64,000 nt of DNA from contig JAGWVC010000002.1 of the NCBI GenBank assembly GCA_018971065.1, positions 29,047 to 93,046 of the forward strand. Reading direction: 5' to 3'. The position numbers and the translations under genes were made by a program. Below the pieces are notes generated by a model. It was given only the letters and a program-made list of their open reading frames with translations. It was not told the origin of the DNA and ran no database searches. This document shows, one piece after another, positions 1 to 7,604 of the stretch; position 1 is the stretch's first letter, and each line of letters begins with the position of its first letter. This DNA is from Sphingomonadales bacterium. Lineage in GTDB: Bacteria > Pseudomonadota > Alphaproteobacteria > Sphingomonadales > Sphingomonadaceae.

Positions 1-1
1 G

Positions 2-739
2 TCGCTGACCCTGCTGTTCGGCATCATGGTCGCCAGCCTGCTGACGATCATGGCGCGGCTGCTCACCAGCCAGGCCGAGGAAGACCGCGCCTCGCTCGCC
101 TGGTTGCGCGAACAGGCGTCGATCCGCAATTTGCTGACGCGCGAACTCAACCACCGGGTCAAGAACACGCTCGCCAACGTGCTGTCGATCATCGCGCTTA
201 CCGGCCGCCGCGCCACCGACCTGCCGTCGTTCCTGGCCAGCCTCAACGGCCGCATCCGCGCGCTGTCGGCCACGCATGACCTGTTGACCGATCTCGAATG
301 GGGGCCGGCACCGCTGCGCGCGGTGGTGGCGATGGAACTGGCGCCCTACACCGCCGGGCGCGATCACGACATCGCCATCGACGGCCCCGACATCCAGCTT
401 GCCCCCAACGACGCGCTGTCGCTGGGGCTGGCCATTCACGAACTGGCCACCAACGCCACCAAGTACGGCGCGTTCAGCGTGCCCACCGGCCGCATTGCCG
501 TCACCTGGGAACAGCTTGCCGCCGATCTCGCCCGGGTCTCGTGGGTGGAAAGCGGCGGCCCGCCGGTGCCGCAGGAGCGTCGGCGCGGCTTCGGCACCGA
601 TCTCATCGAACGCATTGTCGCGCAGGAACTGGGTGGCGGCGTCGAGCTGCGGTTCGATCCCGACGGGGTGCGCTGCACCTTGACCGTGCCGATCCGTCGC
701 CCGGCCGTCTTCCAGATTCGCGCACCGAAGGGCGGGTAA
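2..739 (+). CDS. HWE-family sensor histidine kinase, C-terminal part (5' end outside window)
   Basis: The reading frame is open to the window edge, so only the cytoplasmic transmitter is seen, preceded by a short hydrophobic stretch (possibly the last membrane helix). The phosphoacceptor box is ELNHRVKNTL, the N box is IHELATNATKYGAF, and SWVESGGPPV carries the W-x-E signature that names the HWE subfamily. Such kinases autophosphorylate and often feed the alphaproteobacterial general stress response. The gene is convergent with phyR (38 bp apart), which supports but does not prove that PhyR is its partner. The sensory domain is unknown because it lies upstream of the window. Confidence 0.9.
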   Translation, partial: SLTLLFGIMVASLLTIMARLLTSQAEEDRASLAWLREQASIRNLLTRELNHRVKNTLANVLSIIALTGRRATDLPSFLASLNGRIRALSATHDLLTDLEWGPAPLRAVVAMELAPYTAGRDHDIAIDGPDIQLAPNDALSLGLAIHELATNATKYGAFSVPTGRIAVTWEQLAADLARVSWVESGGPPVPQERRRGFGTDLIERIVAQELGGGVELRFDPDGVRCTLTVPIRRPAVFQIRAPKGG

Positions 740-776
740 CGGGGAGGGGCCACAAGGCTCCCTCCCGAATCAATGT

Positions 777-1562
777 CTACTCCGCCGGTGCCGTGGCGCG
801 GAAGAACAGCGCCTGGCTGATCGCCGCCTTCACCGCTTCCTCGCGGAACGGCTTGGTGATCAGGTACGCGGGCTCGGGCCGGTCGCCGGTCAGCAGCCGC
901 TCCGGGAACGCGGTGATGAAGATCACCGGTACGTCCTGAATCGCCAGGATGTCGTCCACCGCGTCCAGGCCGGAGCTGCCGTCGGCCAGTTGAATGTCGG
1001 CCAGCACCAGTCCGGGGCGGCGCTCGGCCACCACCTGCCGTGCCTGGTTGCGGGTTGCCGCGGTGCCGCAGATGCGGTGGCCCAGCGATTCGACCAGTTG
1101 CTCAAGCTGCATGGCAATCAGCGGCTCGTCCTCGATGATCAGCACGCTGACGCTGCTTTCTCGCGCGATGTCGGCGCTGGCGGCCAGCACCAGCTCGGCC
1201 ACGTCCACTTCGGGCAGGTTCATGATCGTCGCGGCATCGGCCAGCGAGAATTCCTCCACGGCGGTCAGCAGCAGCGCCTGGCGGCTCGGCGGGGTCATCC
1301 GCGCCAGCCGTTGCTGGGCCGCGCCCTCGGCGCCGCCCGCCGATTGGTCCACGTCCATCCCGGCGCTGTTCCACAGCACGGTGAACGCGCGGTACAACGG
1401 CACCCGCCCGCCCTTCAGCGTCTCGCGCAGGGCATTGTCGGCCAGCGCGGCTTCCAGCGTGGCCCGCACGAACGCGTCCCCGCTGGCCTGGTTGCCCGTC
1501 AACGCGCGCGCATAACGACGCAGGTACGGCAGAGATTCGGCGACTTGCGCTCCCAGCGGCAT
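777..1562 (-). CDS. phyR: PhyR-type general stress response regulator (sigma-like domain + receiver)
   Basis: This 261-residue protein has the PhyR layout: an N-terminal EcfG-sigma-like domain (about residues 1-125) and a C-terminal receiver (about 135-255) with IIEDEP, the phosphorylatable Asp in LVLADIQLADG, and KPF. In the known mechanism, phosphorylated PhyR binds the anti-sigma factor NepR through its sigma-like domain and frees sigma EcfG. A frame running further upstream exists, but the ATG at 1562 is preceded by GGGAAGGG at good spacing. An exact EcfG promoter lies about 50 bp upstream, so autoregulation is likely. nepR and ecfG are not in the window, although they are usually adjacent to phyR. 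Confidence 0.93.
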   Translation of the reverse strand: MPLGAQVAESLPYLRRYARALTGNQASGDAFVRATLEAALADNALRETLKGGRVPLYRAFTVLWNSAGMDVDQSAGGAEGAAQQRLARMTPPSRQALLLTAVEEFSLADAATIMNLPEVDVAELVLAASADIARESSVSVLIIEDEPLIAMQLEQLVESLGHRICGTAATRNQARQVVAERRPGLVLADIQLADGSSGLDAVDDILAIQDVPVIFITAFPERLLTGDRPEPAYLITKPFREEAVKAAISQALFFRATAPAE

Positions 1563-1610
1563 CAAATTCCCTTCCCGCAAATTCCGGCCCACAAAGCTGT
1601 GTGTTGTTTC

Positions 1611-1635
1611 AACGCGCGAATTCGGCGCCGGTTCC
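1611..1635 (-). promoter_or_regulatory. EcfG-type promoter of phyR
   Basis: Read on the minus strand, the sequence is GGAAC, 16 bases, CGTT. This is the consensus I know for sigma EcfG/SigT promoters of alphaproteobacteria. It ends 48 bp upstream of the phyR start codon and points at phyR, giving a feedback loop in which EcfG raises the level of its own activator. Confidence 0.8.
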
Positions 1636-1748
1636 CGCTCATGCGACGAACGGCCGCCACACTGGATCACGCGTTCGGGTTGCGGCGGCAAGCCGGAAAA
1701 GCCACCGCAGAAAAAATCGCGCCCCGCAAAAAATTTTCGCGAAACCCG

Positions 1749-1773
1749 GGAACCGAGTCCGGTTCCGTCCATT
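1749..1773 (+). promoter_or_regulatory. Candidate EcfG promoter for the small RNA (near-consensus)
   Basis: The plus strand reads GGAAC, 16 bases, CATT, one mismatch from GGAAC-N16-CGTT. The expected transcription start, 6-8 bases downstream, falls exactly at the base of the first hairpin of the candidate small RNA. The -35 box is part of an inverted repeat (GGAACCG-AGTC-CGGTTCC, 1749-1766), so a second GGAAC faces the other way and is followed after 16 bases by GTTT; the element could fire in both directions. Confidence 0.5.
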
Positions 1774-1778
1774 TAGAG

Positions 1779-1864
1779 GGTGTCACCGCCGAGACCCCCC
1801 TCCCGTCCAAGCGGCTGGTGACACGATCCCGGAAGGCCTCCGCTCATTCGAGCGGAGGCCTTTT
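1779..1864 (+). ncRNA. Candidate stress-regulated small RNA with C-rich loop
   Basis: Two hairpins make up an RNA of about 86 nt. The first has an 8-bp outer stem GTGTCACC/GGTGACAC (1780-1787 with 1817-1824) and a 4-bp inner stem GCCG/CGGC, closing a 20-nt loop with ACCCCCCTCCC. The second is an intrinsic terminator with a 13-bp perfect stem. Short alphaproteobacterial RNAs with exposed C-rich loops (GsrN of Caulobacter, CcsR and other cuckoo RNAs) pair with G-rich ribosome-binding sites, and GsrN is under the general stress sigma factor. Here a near-consensus EcfG promoter sits directly upstream and phyR is next door. The family assignment is inference; no conserved small ORF is visible. Confidence 0.6.
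1833..1864 (+). terminator. Rho-independent terminator of the small RNA
   Basis: A 13-bp perfect stem (AAGGCCTCCGCTC / GAGCGGAGGCCTT) with loop ATTC runs into TTTT on the plus strand. On the minus strand no T run follows, so it terminates plus-strand transcripts. Confidence 0.85.
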
Positions 1865-1966
1865 CGCTCGCCGGTGGATGCGATTTGGCCCAGCTTCGAA
1901 CCCCGGGCCAGGGCATCCCCGGCGGGATTGGGGGCAAAGACGAGGAAGCCCTTTGCCGACGCCCCG

Positions 1967-3133
1967 TCACAGCGCCTTGTCGTAAATCACGTATTCCTTG
2001 TTCACGCCGCTGTTGATCTCGCGCGCGATTGAATTCATCCCCTGGTTGTCGTCCAGAATCCAGCCGATCTCGCCCCGGCTCGCGCCATAGTGCGTCACCG
2101 ACGCGCGGCGGATGTATTCGATCATCATGAACGCCAACTGGCTGGCCATCCGGCTCGATTGCAGCCGCTTGCGCACCCCCATCAACGGCACGCGCATCGT
2201 CCGCACCTTCGGCTTCATCAGCCACAGCCCCAGCCTGATCCAGCCCAGGATCGACGGCTTGCCCTTCGCGCCGTTGGCCCGCATCTGCACTTCGTTGAAA
2301 TCGGGCAGCGTCATCATGAACGCCACCGGCTCGCCGTCGTATTCGGCAATGCGGATCAGGTCCGGCTTGCACAGCGGCTTCAGCTTCTTGGCGGTATAGG
2401 CGATCTCGGTCTCGGTGAACGGCACGAAACCCCAGTTGTCCGACCAGGCATCGTTGAGGATGTCGCAGATGATCTTCACCTCGCGGTCGAACTGCTTGAG
2501 GTCGGTCTCGCGGATGCGGATGCGCGGGTTCTTCTCGCCCGACGAAATGATCCGCTGGATCAGCTTCGGAAATTCCTGCGTGATGTCCAGCGCATAGGTG
2601 AACAGCGTCTTGACCGGCGCATAACCGCGCCGCTCGATCCAGCCCTGCACGTGCGGCGCGGCATGGCCCATCATCACCGTCGGCGGATGATCGTGGCCCC
2701 TGGCCAGCACGCCCGGTTCTTCCCACACCGAAAGCGTCATCGGCGCCACCGCGCGGGTCATCCCCTGTTCGCGCAGCCAGGCTTCGGCGGTCTCGATCAA
2801 CCGCGTCGCGAGCGCCTCGCTTTCGGCCTCCAGCGCCCCCCACATGCCCACGCCGGGGCCGAAGCCCTGGTCGGCCGGCTGGGCGATCGCCAGTTCGTCG
2901 ATATGCGCGGCAATGCGGCCGACAACCGTGCCGCCGCGCCGCGCCAGGAACAACTGCACTTTCGCATGCTCGAAGTACGGGTTGCCGCCGGGGGTATAGC
3001 GCTCGATCTCCTCGGCGCGCAGTTGCGGCACGAAATTCGGGTCTGCGGCACCCGCCGTGTACAAGTAGTCGACGAATTCGGCCCGCTCGGCCTTGCTGTC
3101 GGCCCGTCCGATCGAAATTTCCGATTGTGCCAC
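1967..3133 (-). CDS. GNAT-superfamily acetyltransferase-like protein (YghO-like)
   Basis: A 388-residue protein without signal peptide or membrane segments. From memory it resembles the YghO-type family of large GNAT-fold proteins, which have no established reaction. The stretch LARRGGTVVGRIAAHID looks like the acyl-CoA-binding beta strand of a GNAT fold, and the C-terminal half has a second such region. The GTG start at 3133 follows an AAAGG-like site about nine bases upstream. It is divergent from the desaturase gene 135 bp away. The exact function is unknown. Confidence 0.7.
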   Translation of the reverse strand: MAQSEISIGRADSKAERAEFVDYLYTAGAADPNFVPQLRAEEIERYTPGGNPYFEHAKVQLFLARRGGTVVGRIAAHIDELAIAQPADQGFGPGVGMWGALEAESEALATRLIETAEAWLREQGMTRAVAPMTLSVWEEPGVLARGHDHPPTVMMGHAAPHVQGWIERRGYAPVKTLFTYALDITQEFPKLIQRIISSGEKNPRIRIRETDLKQFDREVKIICDILNDAWSDNWGFVPFTETEIAYTAKKLKPLCKPDLIRIAEYDGEPVAFMMTLPDFNEVQMRANGAKGKPSILGWIRLGLWLMKPKVRTMRVPLMGVRKRLQSSRMASQLAFMMIEYIRRASVTHYGASRGEIGWILDDNQGMNSIAREINSGVNKEYVIYDKAL

Positions 3134-3268
3134 GATGATGCCTTTGTTCTAAACCACAGCGAAGTGCGGGGCGGACGGCCACTTGTCAAGCAAGGGCCCG
3201 GCGCCCACCTGACTGCTCCCCGCGTCGCCGGCCCCACGGGTTGTTTCGGGGCCAATTGGAACAAGAAT

Positions 3269-4342
3269 ATGACCGCGCAGGAAAAGATCGAATCGCGCCC
3301 CGCCCGCTGGGCCAGCGCCAGCGACGTGCCGGACGACATGGCGATGTTGACCGCCGCCGCCGAACTGACGCGCGATATTTCCCATGCCCGGCCTGAACTT
3401 TACTGGCCCGACATGCTGGTCTCGGCCGCCATCGGCTATGCCGCGCTGGCCGGCGCCGTCCTCGCGCCCACCCCGTTGCTGGCGGTGCTGTCGGGCTGGG
3501 TCGCGGTGTTCGCGCTCTACCGCGCGCTGCTGTTCATTCATGAACTCACCCATATCCACCGCGATGCGCTGCCCGGCTTCCGCTTCGGCTGGAACCTGCT
3601 GGTCGGCATCCCGATGCTCACCCCCTCGTTCATGTACGAAGGCGTCCACACCCTGCATCACGCCCGGGTCCGCTACGGCACGATCGAGGACCCGGAATAC
3701 CTGCCGCTGGCGCTGATGAAGCCGTGGGCGCTGCCCTCGTTCATCGTCATCGCCGCGCTGCTGCCGTTCGGGCTGCTGATCCGCCACGCCATCCTGGTGC
3801 CGCTCGGCGTCGTCATCCCGCCGCTGCGCCGCCAGGTCTGGGCGCAGGCCTCGGGGCTGTCGATCAACCCCTCGTTCCGCCGCCGTCCGGTGGAGGGTGA
3901 ATTCGCGCGCATGGTGTTCTGGCAGGAACTTGGCTGTTCGCTGTGGGCCATCACCCTGCTGGTTTCCACGCGCTGGCTGGGCTGGCGCCCGCTGCTGATC
4001 GCGCTCGCGGTGGTTTCCGCCACCGCCGTGCTGAACCAGGTCCGCACCCTCGTCGCGCACCTCTGGGTCAACGATGGCGGCACGATGAGCCTGACCGCGC
4101 AGTACCTCGATTCGGTCAACGTCCCCCCGCCCGAGCTGCTCTCGCCGCTGTGGGCGCCGGTCGGCCTGCGCTACCACGCGCTGCACCACCTGCTGCCCAG
4201 CCTGCCCTATCATTCGCTGGGAGAGGCGCACCGTCGCCTGTCCGCGCACCTCGGCGCTGATTCCACGTATGCGAAGTCCAGCTTCCCCGGCCTGCTGTCG
4301 CTGCTGAAGATTCTTGCGCAGCGCACGATGCTGGTAAAATAG
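3269..4342 (+). CDS. Membrane fatty acid desaturase family protein
   Basis: A 357-residue integral membrane protein with the three histidine clusters of the desaturase/hydroxylase superfamily: HELTH, HTLHH and HALHH. They carry the di-iron centre that inserts double bonds or hydroxyls into acyl chains. Hydrophobic segments lie between the clusters as expected. The long open frame extends far upstream, but the ATG at 3269 gives the natural N-terminus. The substrate (fatty acid, carotenoid or other lipid) cannot be told from the sequence. The gene stands alone between genes on the opposite strand. Confidence 0.85.
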   Translation: MTAQEKIESRPARWASASDVPDDMAMLTAAAELTRDISHARPELYWPDMLVSAAIGYAALAGAVLAPTPLLAVLSGWVAVFALYRALLFIHELTHIHRDALPGFRFGWNLLVGIPMLTPSFMYEGVHTLHHARVRYGTIEDPEYLPLALMKPWALPSFIVIAALLPFGLLIRHAILVPLGVVIPPLRRQVWAQASGLSINPSFRRRPVEGEFARMVFWQELGCSLWAITLLVSTRWLGWRPLLIALAVVSATAVLNQVRTLVAHLWVNDGGTMSLTAQYLDSVNVPPPELLSPLWAPVGLRYHALHHLLPSLPYHSLGEAHRRLSAHLGADSTYAKSSFPGLLSLLKILAQRTMLVK

Positions 4343-4347
4343 AATAC

Positions 4348-4824
4348 TCAGCGCCGGCGCCAGCGCGCGCCGGCCGCCCACGGCGCCACCCAGATCAGCA
4401 ACGGTTGCGCCAGCAGGCGCGGCACATGGTACAGCAGCCGTGCCGCGTGTCCCGGCTTCGCCAGGTCCAGCATCATGTGGTGGAAGTTCGCCGGCCACAC
4501 GCACAGCGCATACAGCGCCAGCCCCCACCCCGCCGCATGCCGCAAGGCCAGGCTGCGCGATTGCGCCAGCCCCACCGCGCCCGCCAGTTCGGCCACTCCG
4601 GTCAGCGCGATCACCGCGTGCGGCCACGGCACCCAGTCGGGGGTGATCGACAGGAACGGCTGCGGCCAGCCCAGGTGCAGCAGTCCGGCAATCCCATAGA
4701 AGATCACCAGCACCTGCCGGGCAAACCGCCGCGCGGGCAGTTCCTGGCCCCCGGTTCCCTCCCGGCTCAGCCGCACCGGTCCCGAATCGGGCAGCGGCGG
4801 CTCGTCCTCGAATATCCCGCTCAT
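4348..4824 (-). CDS. DoxX-like small integral membrane protein
   Basis: A 158-residue protein with about four hydrophobic segments (starting around VLVIFYGIAGLLHLGWP) and a DoxX-like pattern; its role is unknown. It follows the DUF924 gene by 4 bp, so the two are probably translated together. It ends 5 bp from the desaturase stop, tail to tail. A longer frame exists upstream but overlaps the DUF924 gene heavily, so the ATG at 4824 is preferred. Confidence 0.65.
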   Translation of the reverse strand: MSGIFEDEPPLPDSGPVRLSREGTGGQELPARRFARQVLVIFYGIAGLLHLGWPQPFLSITPDWVPWPHAVIALTGVAELAGAVGLAQSRSLALRHAAGWGLALYALCVWPANFHHMMLDLAKPGHAARLLYHVPRLLAQPLLIWVAPWAAGARWRRR

Positions 4825-4828
4825 GTAG

Positions 4829-5383
4829 TTACCATGCGTTCCCGGCCGCCACGGCCCGCCGCTCGGCCGCCGTGCCGCGCCGTCCCAACACCGCGTTGCG
4901 ATGCGGAAACCGCCCGAACCGCGCCACCATCGCCGCGTGGCTGCGCGCAAAGCCGAACACGAACGCATCGCCCAGCCGCGCATACAACCGCAGCGACAGC
5001 CGTTGGTCGGCGCGGTCCTCGCTGTGCATCAGCGGCATCAGCAGGAACTGCCGTCCGGCCTTGTCCAGCCCGGCATCCCACCCGCGCGCCAGTGCGCCCT
5101 TGGCAATCGCCCGCGCCAGTCCGTCCTGCGCGAATGCTTGCGGACTGCCGCGCCGGGTATTGCGGCTCACCTGGTCGAACAGCAGCACCGCCGCCCGCGC
5201 CGTATCCCGGTCACGCAGGAACGATCGCGCCGGCTCTCGTGCCAGCACCCGCAATTCCCGTCCGAACCGCCGCGCCAGCATCGCATCCACCGCATCGTCG
5301 CGGGCAAAGCGCTGGCTGGCGTTCAGGCTGTGGAACCAGATGTGCAAAAGTTCGGCAGCCCAAGGCCGCGTGGCCAAAGTCAC
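4829..5383 (-). CDS. DUF924 family protein
   Basis: This 184-residue soluble protein has the typical length of the DUF924 family and its central signature (VLLFDQVSRNTRRG, then AFAQDGLA and the LMPLMHSED stretch). The family is all-helical and of unknown function. It is first in a two-gene unit with the DoxX-like gene, separated by 4 bp. Confidence 0.85.
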   Translation of the reverse strand: MTLATRPWAAELLHIWFHSLNASQRFARDDAVDAMLARRFGRELRVLAREPARSFLRDRDTARAAVLLFDQVSRNTRRGSPQAFAQDGLARAIAKGALARGWDAGLDKAGRQFLLMPLMHSEDRADQRLSLRLYARLGDAFVFGFARSHAAMVARFGRFPHRNAVLGRRGTAAERRAVAAGNAW

Positions 5384-5398
5384 CGAACTATCGGCACG

Positions 5399-5800
5399 TC
5401 ACTTCGCCGCCACCCTGGTATAGGGCACGAACTTCTCCAGCCCGACAAACCCGTTCCACATGTGGCTCGAACGGTCGTGCAGATGCACGGTGTCCAGCCG
5501 GCACAACTGGCTCATCGATGTCTTCGTCACCAGAATATCGTCCGAACGCAGCGAATCGGCGTTGTTCGGCCGGTTCACCCACAGCGTCCGCCCATCGTCA
5601 TAGACGATCGCGGTCTTGTCGATAATTGTGGAATTGCGCGCGCTCAGCAGGCTGATGCAGTCGGTCGGCTTGCCGGCGGTGCGTCCTTCCAGCAGCTTCG
5701 CCAGTTCCTGCTCGCCGGTCAGGCGCTCCTTCGCCACGGCGGGCGCACCCAGCGCCAGCGCGGCAACCAGCGATACCAGCACGGTCGATGTCTTGATCAT
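5399..5800 (-). CDS. Secreted protein of unknown function
   Basis: A 133-residue protein with a clear Sec signal peptide (MIKTSTVLVSLVAALALG, cleavage near AVA-KE). The mature part contains two cysteines (CISLL and LCRLD) that could form a disulfide bond. The ATG at 5800 is chosen over one 15 bases upstream because GGAGG precedes it at good spacing. Proteins like this occur in sphingomonads, but I know no function for them. Confidence 0.75.
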   Translation of the reverse strand: MIKTSTVLVSLVAALALGAPAVAKERLTGEQELAKLLEGRTAGKPTDCISLLSARNSTIIDKTAIVYDDGRTLWVNRPNNADSLRSDDILVTKTSMSQLCRLDTVHLHDRSSHMWNGFVGLEKFVPYTRVAAK

Positions 5801-5879
5801 GGCTGCCTCCTGCAACTCTTGTCCCCGTCGCGGGACGCTTGCACACCCGTTGTGAACGAACCCTGACCGGACCGGTGGT

Positions 5880-7319
5880 TCAGGCGGTTCCGCCCACGGT
5901 CAATCCTTCGATCAGCAGTGTCGGCTGGCCCACCCCGGCGGGAACGCTCTGTCCGCCCTTGCCGCACATGCCGATGCCCTCGTCCAGCGCCATGTCGTTG
6001 CCGATGCCCATCACCCGGGTCAGCACCGTCGGACCATCGCCGATCAGCGTCGCCCCCTTGATCGGCGCGCCCAGCCTGCCGTTCTCGATGCGATAGCCCT
6101 CGGTCACGCTGAACACGAACTTGCCGCTGGTGATATCCACCTGCCCGCCGCCGAAGTTCTTCGCGAAGATGCCGTTCTTCACCCGGCTCAGCAGTTCGGC
6201 CGGGTCGTCCTGCCCGCCGCGCATGAAGGTGTTGGTCATGCGCGGCATCGGCGCATGGGCATACGATTCGCGGCGGCCGTTGCCGGTGGGTTCCACCCCC
6301 ATCAGTCGCGCGTTCAGCCGGTCCTGGATATAGCCCTTCAGGATGCCGTCCTCGATCAGCACGGTCTCGCCGGTGGGCGTGCCCTCGTCGTCGATGCTCA
6401 ACGATCCGCGCCGGCCCGCCAGCGACCCGTCGTCGATCACCGTCACCCCCGGCGCGGCCACCCGCTGCCCGATCCGGCCCGAGAACGCGCTCGACCCCTT
6501 GCGGTTGAAATCGCCCTCCAGCCCGTGGCCCACCGCCTCGTGCAGCAGCACCCCCGGCCAGCCCGGCCCGCACAGCACGGTCATCTCGCCAGCCGGCGCC
6601 GCCACGCTTTCCAGGTTGGTCAGCGCCTCGGCCAGCGCCATGTCGATCGCGCGGTTCCACGTCGCCGGCTCGAACAGGTCGTCATAAAGCCGCCGCCCGC
6701 CGATTCCGAACGAACCCGATTCGCGCCGCCCGTTCGCCTCCACCACCATCGATACGTTCAGCCGCACCAGCGGCCGCACGTCCAGCAGCGGGCCGTCGCC
6801 ATCGGCATGGTCGGGCCGCACGATCTCCACCACCGACCAGCTTCCCGAAAGGTTCGCCGTCACCTGCACCACGCGCGGGTCGCGCGCCCGCGCCGCCGCG
6901 TCGATCGTCTCCAGCAGCTTCACCTTCTCGGCGAACCCAATCGCATCGAGCGGCGAGGCATCGGTGTACAGGTGCCGGTTGGTCGCGCGCGGCGCCGCCG
7001 CCAGCGGGCCGGTCGCGGGATCGAGCAGGCTCAGCGTCTCGCCCGCCCGCGCGATTGCCGCCGCGCTGATCTCGTTGCCGTGGGCAAACCCGGTCATCTC
7101 GCCCGAAACCCCGCGCAGCCCGAACCCGGCATCGCGCGAATAGTCGGCGGTCTTCAGCCGGCCATCGTCGAACCCGAACGATTCGCTGGCGACGAACTGC
7201 AGGAACAGCTCGCCGTCATCGCACCGCGCCAGCGATCGCCGCACCAGCGCGCGCGCCTCGTCGGGGGAAAGCTGGCCGGATCGGTACAGCAGCGAGCGGG
7301 GGTGGGAAATCGCGTTCAT
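5880..7319 (-). CDS. tldD: TldD family metalloprotease
   Basis: A 479-residue TldD/PmbA family protein. It has the HEAVGHGLEGDF motif, whose HExxxH residues bind zinc, and the usual C-terminal glycine-rich region ending in LLIEGLTVGGTA. TldD works with TldE (PmbA) as a peptidase on modified peptides and unfolded chains; no tldE is in the window. The ATG at 7319 (second in-frame start) is preferred because the seven extra upstream residues look unrelated. Confidence 0.93.
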   Translation of the reverse strand: MNAISHPRSLLYRSGQLSPDEARALVRRSLARCDDGELFLQFVASESFGFDDGRLKTADYSRDAGFGLRGVSGEMTGFAHGNEISAAAIARAGETLSLLDPATGPLAAAPRATNRHLYTDASPLDAIGFAEKVKLLETIDAAARARDPRVVQVTANLSGSWSVVEIVRPDHADGDGPLLDVRPLVRLNVSMVVEANGRRESGSFGIGGRRLYDDLFEPATWNRAIDMALAEALTNLESVAAPAGEMTVLCGPGWPGVLLHEAVGHGLEGDFNRKGSSAFSGRIGQRVAAPGVTVIDDGSLAGRRGSLSIDDEGTPTGETVLIEDGILKGYIQDRLNARLMGVEPTGNGRRESYAHAPMPRMTNTFMRGGQDDPAELLSRVKNGIFAKNFGGGQVDITSGKFVFSVTEGYRIENGRLGAPIKGATLIGDGPTVLTRVMGIGNDMALDEGIGMCGKGGQSVPAGVGQPTLLIEGLTVGGTA

Positions 7320-7361
7320 GCCGCCCGATATAGGCAGCATTCCCGCCAGGCCAAACCCTAA

Positions 7362-7562
7362 TCAGTTCGCGTGGTGCTCGTCCAGCACGAAGCGCTTGTC
7401 GCAATAGCCGCAATCGACAAAACCCTTGTCGTCGATCTCCAGCCACACGCGCGGATGGCCCAGCGCGGCGGGCTTGTAGCCGCCGGTGCTGCGGATATCG
7501 CCGGCGCCGTCGCACATCACGCGGCGGCTGGTCACGGAAACGGTTTCGGGTGCATCGCTCAT
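7362..7562 (-). CDS. Zinc-finger (CHCC type) protein, complex I NDUFS6-like
   Basis: A 66-residue protein with CDG, then [10 protein letters not shown], and CGYCDKRF, i.e. the C-H-C-C zinc site of the zf-CHCC family found at the C-terminus of the mitochondrial complex I subunit NDUFS6. In alphaproteobacteria these small proteins are considered complex I accessory subunits or assembly factors. The start MSDAPETV at 7562 is taken; the longer frame adds a basic stretch without support. Confidence 0.85.
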   Translation of the reverse strand: MSDAPETVSVTSRRVMCDGAGDIRSTGGYKPAALGHPRVWLEIDDKGFVDCGYCDKRFVLDEHHAN

Positions 7563-7604
7563 GGCGGGTCGCCTTAGCAGCGCGGGTGCCCGCTGCAAAG
7601 TGGT

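Noticed and set aside
1563..1966. Search for nepR/ecfG next to phyR
   Set aside because: No 50-70 residue NepR-like or sigma-like frame was found on either strand.
1601..2032. 143-codon plus-strand ORF upstream of the GNAT gene
   Set aside because: Composition is random-like, it covers the small RNA hairpins and terminator, and no ribosome site is present.
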